From assembly GCA_017621295.1 (NCBI GenBank), contig JAGATI010000042.1, positions 1 through 11,505 on the forward strand: a DNA stretch of 11,505 nucleotides, read 5' to 3'. Positions 1-5,785 of this stretch are shown here, piece after piece (the stretch's first letter is position 1; every line of letters begins with the position of its first letter). The position numbers and the translations under genes are program-made. The DNA comes from Clostridia bacterium. Lineage in GTDB: Bacteria; Bacillota_A; Clostridia; TANB77; CAG-508. Below the pieces are notes generated by a model. It was not told the DNA's origin. It was given only the letters and a program-made list of their open reading frames with translations, and ran no database searches.

Positions 1-154
1 ACAAATCAAAAGATTTTTTATATACATTATCTCTATGTGTGCTTTTCGAATAATGATTTATTCCTACAAATCCTTTTTGTGCTATATATTGTATTTCTTC
101 TCCACATTTGTCACATACATATTTATTTCGCCATCTTCCTTTTCCTAGATTCAT
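1..154 (-). CDS. Small zinc-ribbon-like phage protein, 3' end cut by window edge
   Basis: Reading leftwards from an ATG at 154-152, the frame stays open to the window edge for 51 codons. The protein begins MNLGKGRWRNKYVCDKCGEE, so it has a CxxC knuckle (residues about 14-17) near the N-terminus, as in small phage zinc-ribbon proteins. The second metal-binding pair would lie beyond the edge. The start follows directly on the TAA stop of the YopX gene (TAAATG), and a good ribosome site (AGGTGATT) lies inside the end of that gene, so the two are translationally coupled. The function is unknown; zinc binding is inferred from one CxxC only. Confidence 0.6.
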   Translation of the reverse strand, partial: MNLGKGRWRNKYVCDKCGEEIQYIAQKGFVGINHYSKSTHRDNVYKKSFDL

Positions 155-538
155 TTAATCACCTGCTTTCAACAGTTCGGGATTGTTATATCTATTCCCT
201 AATATCTCTATTTCTAATTGTTTCCATAAACTTACGTATTCATTATTATTTACAATTACTCTATATTCGCAATATTCTGTATCATATTCTACGTATCCTG
301 TTGCACAAGTAGTTACTGTTCTTACTTTTACTATATCTCCCTCATAAATTTCTTTACCATTCTTATCTTTTAAGCCTGTGTATTGCATTAATATCATATC
401 TTCTGTATCAAAATAATCATTATACATTGTAGTTCTTATCATTGGTTGTCCATTATAACTATCTTGATAATCTAATTCTTGTACATCTAGCATTTCTTTA
501 TTTTCTTTATCCCACACTCTAAACTTTATCTCTCTCAT
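155..538 (-). CDS. YopX family phage protein
   Basis: This 127-aa protein shows the hallmarks of the YopX family (named after Bacillus phage SPbeta YopX). It opens MREIKFRVWDKENKEML, has the central LMQYTGLKDKNGKEIYEGDI block at about residues 50-69, and ends with an EILGNRYNNPELL type tail. YopX proteins are very common in the early regions of Bacillota phages and are thought to form oligomers, but no biochemical role is established. The ATG follows a ribosome site (AAGGGTGATT) that overlaps the stop of the gene before it. It is a late member of the leftward early operon. Confidence 0.93.
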   Translation of the reverse strand: MREIKFRVWDKENKEMLDVQELDYQDSYNGQPMIRTTMYNDYFDTEDMILMQYTGLKDKNGKEIYEGDIVKVRTVTTCATGYVEYDTEYCEYRVIVNNNEYVSLWKQLEIEILGNRYNNPELLKAGD

Positions 539-542
539 TTAA

Positions 543-836
543 TCACCCTTTTGGCATTTTATAAATATCAAATTCATAATAATAGTATTTGTCCATAAAT
601 CTTCTTGCATCTAGACCACCTAGTACTTTTGTTATTTCAAACAAACTTTTTCGTTTTATTATCTCTTCAAACACTTCTTTTGCTCTTTCTTCTGTTTTGT
701 AATATCCTAATGTTTCTCCATCAGCACATATTTCAAAAACTTCACCTTTACTATCTAATACATCAGTATCTATCCATGTATTTGTTACTCTATCAAAATT
801 AAATATTTGTTTTCCATCTTGACTTACTATTAACAT
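543..836 (-). CDS. Hypothetical phage early protein (97 aa)
   Basis: The reading frame can be opened with a TTG at 866, but the better start is the ATG at 836-834, which gives MLIVSQDGKQIFNFD. It has an AAAGGAGAGG ribosome site just before it, whereas the TTG has none. The N-terminal 'LIVSQDGKxIxNFD' block and the later 'LGYYKTEERAKEVFEEII' block are a combination I recall from small proteins of Clostridia phages. They suggest a beta-rich N-terminus followed by a helix, but no function is known to me. It sits between RusA and YopX with short gaps, as part of the leftward operon. Confidence 0.8.
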   Translation of the reverse strand: MLIVSQDGKQIFNFDRVTNTWIDTDVLDSKGEVFEICADGETLGYYKTEERAKEVFEEIIKRKSLFEITKVLGGLDARRFMDKYYYYEFDIYKMPKG

Positions 837-884
837 TTCTCTTCCTCTCCTTTCACATTTTTTCAAGCTTTTTTGCTGTAAAAA

Positions 885-1250
885 TCACATTTTTGGAATT
901 TCCTTTATTTCTAAAACAACTTTTGTTTCTTTTCCATATCCAAAAGTATCTGTAAATCCTGTTACATAATTTCTGTTATCATCTTTTAATTTACCTGCTT
1001 TAACCATACTGTCTAATATAAACTTCTTAGCAAAACATACATTATCTAAGTCCCTCCTCTTATTACCCTCAATCCAATGAAAATGGATTTTAATAGGGTT
1101 TTGATATTGAGGTAAGGTATTTATATAACAACCAATATCTTGCTCTATATTCTTCTTCATATTAGCCCCAGCATATTTATTTTTTCGGCATTCATTTATG
1201 TATTGGTTTAGGCTTGGTAGTTTAAACGGTATTTCAATTCTATTGCTCAT
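885..1250 (-). CDS. rusA: RusA-family Holliday junction resolvase
   Basis: This 121-aa protein has the normal length for RusA, a homodimeric Mg-dependent endonuclease that cuts Holliday junctions during phage recombination and replication. The family signatures are visible: LPSLNQYI near the N-terminus (about residues 11-18), RRDLDN at 65-70 supplying two conserved acidic residues (D67, D69), and a third acidic site at D90/D91 in KLKDDN. These correspond to the catalytic aspartates known in E. coli RusA (D70, D72, D91). The ATG lies downstream of an AAAGGAGGAG ribosome site at slightly long spacing. The gene is followed by further early genes and preceded by the methyltransferase. All catalytic residues are present, so it should be active. 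Confidence 0.93.
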   Translation of the reverse strand: MSNRIEIPFKLPSLNQYINECRKNKYAGANMKKNIEQDIGCYINTLPQYQNPIKIHFHWIEGNKRRDLDNVCFAKKFILDSMVKAGKLKDDNRNYVTGFTDTFGYGKETKVVLEIKEIPKM

Positions 1251-1270
1251 TTTCTTCTTTAGCTCCTCCT

Positions 1271-2098
1271 TTAGATTATTGTGTCAAATGTAACTTGTCC
1301 ATCTTCCATTATTCCATTTAAAATATCATCACTTATCATTTTTTCTTTTGCTAATTTATAAAAATCTTTTTTTATTTCAAATCCATATGCGTTCCTCTTT
1401 GTTTCTGCACAAGCTCTTAATGTACTTGCACTACCTGCCACTGGATCAATTACTACATCTCCTTCATCTGTAAATATTTCTATCAGCCTTTTTAATAATA
1501 TTACAGGTTTTTGAGTAGGGTGTATTTTAGCATATTCTTTTGAATTATCTCTTTTCCACTCAAACCAGTTAAATATCATCTTTCCTTTTTGTGTTTCTGT
1601 TCTTCCGTTATTAAATTTTGGCAATTTATCTCTATAAAGTACTACTGCATATTCTGTTGCTCCTACTATTTTCATGTTTGCCTTTAAAACCTGGCTTGAA
1701 TAATTTTTTATAAACACCAAAGGGTAACTTTTCAATAGTCCATGTTTCTTACCTTCTTCTATTACCATTTGTATTTGTTCAAAAGCACAAAACACTATCA
1801 TTGCTGGTGCTTTTCCTTTTTCTTTTGGTTCTTTTTTTAAATATCTTGTGCAAAAGTCAAAAAAATTATTAATTTTAAAGTCATCGTCTGTGTCAAAAAA
1901 GCTTTTTCCTGCTAATTTACTTTCGCCGTTTTTATTATCTCCACCTACATACCACATAGGATTGCTTGCATATGCATTATTTCCTAAATTGTATGGTATA
2001 TCTGCTATTATTAATTGTGCATGTGGTATCCCATATCTTTTAGCATTTTCAAAATGGTCATTATATAGCTCTATTTTTATTTTATTTCTATTTAACAT
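1271..2098 (-). CDS. Phage DNA methyltransferase, beta-class N6-adenine/N4-cytosine type
   Basis: The 275-aa protein carries the motifs of amino-methyltransferases in beta-class order. The catalytic motif IV comes first as ADIPYNLG (DIPY at 33-36), and the SAM-binding motif I comes near the C-terminus as DPVAGSAST (218-226). The characteristic HPTQKP block lies at 193-198 and GFEI at 239-242. The second residue of motif IV is Ile rather than the usual Pro (D/N-P-P-Y). I recall this variant in related phage methylases, so it is not taken as loss of function. It has no partner nuclease next to it, which fits an orphan methylase protecting phage DNA or marking it. Its specificity cannot be read from sequence. 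The ATG follows a GGGAGG ribosome site and overlaps the end of the frameshifted Cys-rich gene upstream. Confidence 0.92.
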   Translation of the reverse strand: MLNRNKIKIELYNDHFENAKRYGIPHAQLIIADIPYNLGNNAYASNPMWYVGGDNKNGESKLAGKSFFDTDDDFKINNFFDFCTRYLKKEPKEKGKAPAMIVFCAFEQIQMVIEEGKKHGLLKSYPLVFIKNYSSQVLKANMKIVGATEYAVVLYRDKLPKFNNGRTETQKGKMIFNWFEWKRDNSKEYAKIHPTQKPVILLKRLIEIFTDEGDVVIDPVAGSASTLRACAETKRNAYGFEIKKDFYKLAKEKMISDDILNGIMEDGQVTFDTII

Positions 2099-2251
2099 TT
2101 CTTTAGTTCCTCCCTCAATTTTTCTATACTTATCTGCTCACTTGTTGCATATTCACATCTGTATGCTCCTCTGAAATTAATGTCTTCTAATCTATTACAA
2201 CCCAGACAATTTACACATTTTCCGTATTAGTTGTGGATAATTATATTTCAT
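2092..2251 (-). pseudogene. Small Cys-rich phage protein interrupted by a one-base frameshift
   Basis: An ATG at 2251-2249 has an ideal ribosome site (AGAAGGAG, 6-base gap) and begins MKYNYPQLIRK. Read straight on, it stops after 18 codons. If one A of the AAAA run (complement of 2218-2221) is skipped, the frame continues as CVNCLGCNRLEDINFRG and on through 41 codons to a TAA at 2094-2092. The downstream part has no start codon of its own and looks like the small CxxCxxC 'NCxGCNRLED' proteins of Clostridia phages. The joined product would be 52 aa with Cys at 12, 15, 18, 32 and 52. The lesion could be a real mutation, a sequencing error or, less likely, a recoding site. The ATG overlaps the end of the 157-aa gene, and the end overlaps the methylase start. 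Confidence 0.75.
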
Positions 2252-2714
2252 AATCCACTCCTTCTATATATGTCATTTCTATTGGTACTAATCTACTTTT
2301 GTTATTTGCATAGTAAACAACATAACATTTTACATATCCTTCTTTTTCTACTCTTATTGCATCTAGGTATCTTTCATCTACATATCCTAGGCTTACTGGG
2401 TCATATACTGCACATGTTGCTTGTTCATAATAATTTAGTGTCGATACTTCTTTTGCTCCAACAATTACACCTTCAAAATTATATTCATGCAATCTTCTTG
2501 TTTTCTGTTCTATGTATATTTCGTCTTCTGGAAGTAATAGTTCATTTTCACTTAATTTGTATAGCTCTCCATGTTCTATTATTCCATTTTCAAATATATC
2601 TGCATTTTTCTTTTTATAGTGTTCTGCATTAGCATATACATATTTAGTTGCTAATCTCTCTAAATATCCTTTGCAATATACTTTTTTCCCAAACAACTTT
2701 TTATCTAATTTCAT
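2241..2714 (-). CDS. Hypothetical phage early protein (157 aa)
   Basis: This is a complete frame starting at an ATG that overlaps the stop of the gene before it (ATGA), with an AAGGTGG ribosome site. The protein is rich in Tyr, Lys and Glu and has no signal peptide, membrane segment or motif that I recognise. A mixed alpha/beta soluble protein seems likely. Its N-terminus, MKLDKKLFGKKVYCKGYLER, has a KKV-Y-C-KG pattern, and its C-terminus is beta-strand-like (CYVVYYANNKSRLVPIEMTY). Position within the replication and recombination operon suggests an accessory early role, but no function can be assigned. Confidence 0.75.
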   Translation of the reverse strand: MKLDKKLFGKKVYCKGYLERLATKYVYANAEHYKKKNADIFENGIIEHGELYKLSENELLLPEDEIYIEQKTRRLHEYNFEGVIVGAKEVSTLNYYEQATCAVYDPVSLGYVDERYLDAIRVEKEGYVKCYVVYYANNKSRLVPIEMTYIEGVDYEI

Positions 2715-2992
2715 CTTGCCACCTTAAACACTGCTACTCTTTTTCCTGTTACATGATCTAAAGCTTTACCTACTATAATCACTTTTCTTTGGTCTAGTAA
2801 GCTAGTTAAACGTGGACTTGCATTGTTTCTTTCTACTGTATTTGTAAATCCTCTTTCACACATTTCAAATGCTACTTCTCTAGCAGTTCTTTCTATTTCA
2901 TCGCTTAATATTTCTAATACTTGTTGCTCTCGTACTTTTTTATTTACTTTTTCATTACTTTCTCGTCTTGTTTGTATTGTAGTTGTATTCAT
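2711..2992 (-). CDS. Small phage protein, probable winged-helix fold
   Basis: This 93-aa protein has a basic N-terminus followed by EQQVLEILSDEIERTAREVAFEM, then a segment with PRLTSLLDQRKVI and the tail GKALDHVTGKRVAVFKV. This arrangement (helix, helix, 'sPRLTxLxxxxxV', then a beta wing ending 'TGKxVAVF') is what I associate with small winged-helix proteins of Clostridia phages. DNA binding is therefore an inference from pattern, not from a tested homolog. The ATG has an AAAGGAG ribosome site within a leader nearly identical to the one before the 143-aa gene just upstream. It overlaps the next gene by four bases. Confidence 0.75.
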   Translation of the reverse strand: MNTTTIQTRRESNEKVNKKVREQQVLEILSDEIERTAREVAFEMCERGFTNTVERNNASPRLTSLLDQRKVIIVGKALDHVTGKRVAVFKVAR

Positions 2993-3013
2993 TTATTATC
3001 ACTCTCCTTTATA
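2990..3013. repeat. Duplicated translation leader, copy 1
   Basis: The stretch from the ATG of the 93-aa gene through its upstream ribosome site (minus strand TATAAAGGAGAGTGATAA then TAAATG) matches 3438-3461 at 23 of 24 bases. Both copies supply the start signal of a phage gene. Confidence 0.8.
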
Positions 3014-3440
3014 TTCCTAATTCTTCTGGCGTATAGTCTTTATTTTTTTCCATTCCCGTATACATCGTTCCTTTTTTAAAGATTGGTAAAAATAATCTAT
3101 CTTGGTCTGTATAATAATTTGAATAATCAATAACTAAATACTCATTTACACAACTTGCACCTAGCATTTTTCTTATGGTTTTTATTTTTATATTTGTACT
3201 TTGTGTAAAATGTCTTATCCATTTTCTTTCTTTATTGTCCAATATCTCTTTTTTGCGTTCAAATACTGTTGTATATTTAGTTGCTCTTTCTACTTTCACT
3301 ACATCTTTCTCTCTGTTATTTTTATTTGTTAAGTCTTCATTGTAATCTTCATTTGCATACCACTTTCTATTTATAGCAATATCTCCATTTCTTAATGTGC
3401 ATCTGTCACCATCTTGTAAATTTGATTTTGTAAACCTCAT
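3009..3440 (-). CDS. Hypothetical phage early protein (143 aa)
   Basis: This complete frame opens MRFTKSNLQDGDRCTLRNGD, which resembles phage proteins that start 'FTKxDLKDGMxVxxRNG'. In the middle it has a DVVKVE stretch followed by ERKKEILDNKERKWI (about 61-75), resembling the 'EILxxxEKxYL' C-terminal block of other phage early proteins. No catalytic motif is visible and I cannot assign a function. It is probably a soluble protein with a beta-rich N-terminal half and a helical C-terminal half. The ribosome site AAAGGAG lies in the duplicated leader (see the repeat entries). Confidence 0.75.
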   Translation of the reverse strand: MRFTKSNLQDGDRCTLRNGDIAINRKWYANEDYNEDLTNKNNREKDVVKVERATKYTTVFERKKEILDNKERKWIRHFTQSTNIKIKTIRKMLGASCVNEYLVIDYSNYYTDQDRLFLPIFKKGTMYTGMEKNKDYTPEELGI

Positions 3441-3461
3441 TTGTTATCACTCTCCTTTATA
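3438..3461. repeat. Duplicated translation leader, copy 2
   Basis: This is the second copy of the leader at 2990-3013, before the 143-aa gene. It differs at one position (ATAAYAAATG). The protein starts that follow are unrelated, so only the start signal is shared. Confidence 0.8.
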
Positions 3462-3641
3462 CTTCTTATTTAATTTTTTAGTTATAAAATATATAATTAA
3501 TTCAAATAAACTTAACACTGCATCTATCACTACTGTAAATATAGAAATAAATACTAAAAATGCTACTGTAAGATATGTTATACGTCCTTTTTCACATAAA
3601 TCATCTTCTATAAAATCTTTCCAAAAAGAATGTGTTATCAT
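3447..3641 (-). CDS. Small membrane protein, single long hydrophobic helix
   Basis: The 64-aa protein has a charged N-terminal part (MITHSFWKDFIEDDLCEKGR) and one long hydrophobic segment at about residues 22-53, long enough for one or two membrane passes. It ends in a very basic tail (KKLNKKYKGE). This charge pattern suggests that the basic C-terminus stays in the cytoplasm. There is no signal-peptidase site. The ATG follows an AAGGGG ribosome site at 9-base spacing. Small membrane proteins in early operons sometimes alter host functions or exclude other phages, but nothing here shows that. Function unknown. Confidence 0.7.
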   Translation of the reverse strand: MITHSFWKDFIEDDLCEKGRITYLTVAFLVFISIFTVVIDAVLSLFELIIYFITKKLNKKYKGE

Positions 3642-3654
3642 TTACTTAATCCCC

Positions 3655-4086
3655 TTATAGACCAATTTCACTTATTAGTGGTATATAATATTTACTTCTA
3701 TGTTCAACATCTTTAATTATTGTTCCATCATATCTTTTCTCATTTCCACATTCACATACTGCAAAATATTGATATTTAAGTATTTTTCCACCATTATCAA
3801 TTTGTCGATAATATGGTATATATCCTACGCCTTTACATTTTCTACACTCTATTCTTGTAGTTTCTTTTGCTACTATTGTTTTTACTTCATTTATTGCACT
3901 TAGTATGTCTGATATTTTGGGCATAAATTTGTTATTTCTTATGCAGTATGTAATTGCTTTTTTATATTTTTCTATTGGAATTTCTCTTAATTCTTCAAGC
4001 ATTATCTTTTGTTGTTCTAAAGAAAATTCCTTTTCATAATACTTTTCTAACCTAGAAGTTGCTTCAATAAATTCACTATTTGTCAT
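3655..4086 (-). CDS. Probable helicase loader (G39P-like N-terminus) with C-terminal zinc finger
   Basis: The 143-aa protein begins MTNSEFIEATSRLEKYYEKE. Its helical N-terminal 70 residues contain YKKAITYCIRNNKFMPKISD, a pattern seen in phage proteins related to the SPP1 G39P helicase loader/inhibitor family. The C-terminal half has a likely zinc finger: C81-x2-C84 (CRKC, followed by KGVGY) and C111-x-C113 (CECG). This pairing immediately downstream of a DnaD-type initiator is the usual place for the loader, which delivers the replicative helicase to the origin. No phage helicase gene is in the window, so the host DnaB/DnaC-type helicase is the likely partner. The start overlaps the end of the DnaD gene by 11 bases and has a GGAGG site. 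The family assignment is an inference from pattern and order. Confidence 0.72.
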   Translation of the reverse strand: MTNSEFIEATSRLEKYYEKEFSLEQQKIMLEELREIPIEKYKKAITYCIRNNKFMPKISDILSAINEVKTIVAKETTRIECRKCKGVGYIPYYRQIDNGGKILKYQYFAVCECGNEKRYDGTIIKDVEHRSKYYIPLISEIGL

Positions 4087-4597
4087 TTTTTAAAGCCTCC
4101 TCCAACTCTTTTACTCTTCTTGCATTTTTTTGTTCTTCGGATTCTTCGCTTATATTAAAAACTCTTTTATTTTTAAATTCTTCGTCTTCTCTTTTTGCAT
4201 CTATAAGAGTTTTTATTCCTTTTTTGCTCCAATTATTTAAAATGCCTTTAATGTATTGAATTGTTCTTTTGTCTGCTTCTACTGACTTTTTTAATGCATA
4301 GATAATTAATTCTGTCGTCATTTCACTTTTATAGTCACTTAATATTTCTAGTACATATGGACTTATTAGCCCTATATTATCCTCGTAAAAGTTAATAACT
4401 TCTTGTAAACCGTCAACACAACTGTCGTTTACTTTGGCATTATCATTTACATTTACATTTTCATTTACATTATCATTTACATTTACATTTTCATTTACAT
4501 TAGGTTTTGTTTTGGTTTCTTCTTTTTGAAAACCTATGGTTTTTTTATTATCAAAACCTATGGTTTCTTTTTTAGGTCTACCACCGCTTTTTTCCAT
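4076..4597 (-). CDS. DnaD-domain replication initiator, C-terminal piece of a split gene
   Basis: The frame holds a DnaD/DnaB_2 domain at about residues 64-135: VINFYEDNIGLISPYVLEI, then YKSEMTTELIIYALKKSVEA, then the characteristic YIKGILNNWSKKGI motif. Such proteins open the phage origin and recruit the helicase loader. The N-terminal 60 residues are a linker starting SGGRPKKETIGF with a low-complexity Asn/Val stretch encoded by a perfect 30-bp tandem repeat. The listed ATG has no ribosome site. It overlaps the DUF6291 frame by 20 bases, and the linker reads as the natural continuation of that domain (GK-SGGRPKK). I think this is the second half of one gene, separated by an extra A in an A6 run. 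It might still be made by reinitiation, because the upstream TAG is only 15 bases beyond the ATG. Confidence 0.85.
   Translation of the reverse strand: MEKSGGRPKKETIGFDNKKTIGFQKEETKTKPNVNENVNVNDNVNENVNVNDNAKVNDSCVDGLQEVINFYEDNIGLISPYVLEILSDYKSEMTTELIIYALKKSVEADKRTIQYIKGILNNWSKKGIKTLIDAKREDEEFKNKRVFNISEESEEQKNARRVKELEEALKNDK
4441..4500. repeat. Perfect 30-bp direct tandem repeat (2 copies) inside the DnaD gene
   Basis: Positions 4441-4470 and 4471-4500 are identical, each starting tatcatttacatttacattt. The unit is itself made of hexamers of the cattta type. In the protein it encodes the Asn/Val/Asp/Glu linker NVNENVNVND twice. Phage origins often lie as direct repeats inside the initiator gene (lambda O is the classic case), so this is a candidate origin. 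Simple expansion of a disordered linker would look the same. Confidence 0.9.
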
Positions 4598-4802
4598 TTT
4601 CGTATCTACGGTTATTAGCTAGTACTTGTGGTTTAATTAATGTAAATACTGTTTTGCTTATCCCTGTAAGAGTTGTCTCATTTCCATTTAGAGCCATTTC
4701 ACATATTGCATCATATACTTTTAATCTATCTTTATCTTTTAAATCCTGTAATGCATCATAGAAACTTTTATAAAAAACAAAACTTTCTTTCTCATTTGCC
4801 AC
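4578..4802 (-). CDS. DUF6291-domain N-terminal piece of the split replication initiator
   Basis: The frame reads ANEKESFVFYKSFYDAL...DRLKVYDAICEMALNG...LIKPQVLANNRRYENGK, which matches the DUF6291 domain normally fused in front of a DnaD domain in Clostridia phage initiators. The frame is open from an ATG at 4835, but that codon has no ribosome site. A GTG at 4802-4800 has AAAGGAG ten bases before it and gives a start like that of the homologs I recall (MANxESFVFYKS), so I chose it (74 aa). The frame ends in KRW and TAG right after an A6 run (complement of 4588-4593). Five A's instead of six would join it to the DnaD piece. It follows the HNH gene after 41 bases. Confidence 0.8.
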   Translation of the reverse strand: MANEKESFVFYKSFYDALQDLKDKDRLKVYDAICEMALNGNETTLTGISKTVFTLIKPQVLANNRRYENGKKRW

Positions 4803-4843
4803 TTTTCTTTTGCTCCTTTCTGACAGATGCGACATTTTTGTCG

Positions 4844-5233
4844 CTAACTGTCTAAGTAGTTTTTTCCAAAAATTTGTATAAAGTTTTCATTTTTGTAGTA
4901 CTTTTTAAACATTTTTTGTCCAACTTTATGTATTTTTTCATTCAAAGTTTTATCTTTTTCTATGTTTTGATGACATTTTCTACAAACTGGTATTACTAAT
5001 CCATACTTCATACTTGCTTGTCTATTTCTGCCACCGAATATTTCATGTAAATCTTGCTTTTTAGATTTACATATATAACATTTATCTAAATCATTTGTTA
5101 TTACACTAAATCTATGTTTTTCTTTCTTTGCTAACTTATTACTTTTTTGCTTAATCCTTGTTTTAACTTTTTCTTTTTTTGTTATGTTTTTAGGGCAAGG
5201 ATTAAAACTATTACTTAAATCTGTTACAATCAT
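4844..5233 (-). CDS. HNH-like zinc-finger phage protein
   Basis: This 129-aa protein has a very basic N-terminal 45 residues followed by a zinc-binding core: C52-x2-C55 (CYIC), H63 in DLHEIFGGRNR, then C84-x2-C87-H88 (CRKCH). The order CxxC, H, CxxCH is that of HNH/NinG-like phage proteins. The 'DLHxIFGGxNRxxSxKYGLVIPxCRxCH' block and the C-terminal KVGQKMFKKYY and FIQIFGKNYL match proteins found beside phage replication genes. DNA binding or nicking during recombination is likely but unproven; it could be a structural DNA-binding protein without nuclease activity. The ATG has a strong AAAGGAG site and lies just after the inverted repeat at 5258-5310. Confidence 0.82.
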   Translation of the reverse strand: MIVTDLSNSFNPCPKNITKKEKVKTRIKQKSNKLAKKEKHRFSVITNDLDKCYICKSKKQDLHEIFGGRNRQASMKYGLVIPVCRKCHQNIEKDKTLNEKIHKVGQKMFKKYYKNENFIQIFGKNYLDS

Positions 5234-5257
5234 ATTTCTCCTTTATAGGGAGCCTAT

Positions 5258-5310
5258 GGCACTAATAAATTAATCCTTACTTACATTTTTTATTAACTTC
5301 TATTAGTGCC
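5258..5310. repeat. Inverted repeat between early genes
   Basis: GGCACTAATA (5258-5267) and TATTAGTGCC (5301-5310) are perfect 10-bp arms. The stem can extend inward through TTAAT/ATTAA with a small internal bulge. It fills the only sizeable gap in this part of the operon, just before the ribosome site of the HNH gene. There is no T-run directly after it on the minus strand, so it is not a plain terminator. A processing, stability or protein-binding site is possible. Confidence 0.75.
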
Positions 5311-5316
5311 AATTAT

Positions 5317-5781
5317 TTAGATTTCATATCTAATTGCTTCTATTTTCTTTTTTAAGGCATTTTGTTTGCTATCAATACTTTCATATGCCTTTTTAAATCT
5401 AAATAATCTAGCTCCCAATTCTGCTAATTTTTTACTATCCTCTTTTACATATTCTTTTGCTATAGCTTCAAAATAACTCATTGCTGGTGGTTTTTCTGTA
5501 TTAGCTTCTTGCCATTGTTTTCTTTGTGTATATACTTGCTTATTTTCTTTTATTGAAATATCTGTTTTTAATGTGTCATATTCTTGTTGTATTCTTGCAA
5601 TCATTTCTCCAATTAAGTAATTCATATTTGCGTATATTTCTATATTTTTTGATATTAGAAAACATGTATCCACATTATCTTCTAACTCGTTTTGTAATTT
5701 ACTATATGTATCAGCTATTTGTTTACTATCTGCATTTTGAATTGTAAAAGGATTAAACATATATAATTTTTCAAATTCCAT
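5317..5781 (-). CDS. Hypothetical coiled-coil phage protein next to the recombination genes
   Basis: This 154-aa protein is largely helical. Residues about 20-85 and 110-152 look like coiled coil, separated by a conserved-looking QWQEANTEKPPAMSYFEAIA segment. It ends in a basic KKKIEAIRYEI tail. There is no signal peptide or membrane segment. It follows the MBL-fold gene after four bases, with its ribosome site (AAAGGT) inside the end of that gene, so it belongs with RecT and the nuclease. An accessory part in recombination or in replisome assembly is possible, but I recognise no family. Confidence 0.75.
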   Translation of the reverse strand: MEFEKLYMFNPFTIQNADSKQIADTYSKLQNELEDNVDTCFLISKNIEIYANMNYLIGEMIARIQQEYDTLKTDISIKENKQVYTQRKQWQEANTEKPPAMSYFEAIAKEYVKEDSKKLAELGARLFRFKKAYESIDSKQNALKKKIEAIRYEI

Positions 5782-5785
5782 ATTT

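Noticed and set aside
1271..2098. Restriction-modification system
   Set aside because: No endonuclease or specificity gene is adjacent; the context is that of an orphan phage methylase.
2231..2632. Plus-strand open frame with hydrophobic composition
   Set aside because: It is the antisense of the 157-aa gene; its Leu/His/Ile-rich sequence and lack of a ribosome site show it is a shadow. The same holds for 37-312, 605-802, 1848-2174, 2823-3020, 3397-3660, 3700-3903, 4673-4855, 5526-5747, 7984-8181, 8561-8749 and 9704-9934.
4441..4500. CRISPR-like repeat
   Set aside because: There are only two adjacent copies with no spacers, in frame inside the DnaD linker.
4585..4593. Programmed -1 frameshift at A-AAA-AAG in the split initiator
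   Set aside because: The -1 frame meets a TAG after nine codons; the DnaD frame needs a +1 (or -2) shift instead.
4844..5233. HNH homing endonuclease or free-standing intron element
   Set aside because: It lies in a normal phage gene position with no interrupted host gene, and the surrounding residues match phage early proteins rather than homing enzymes.
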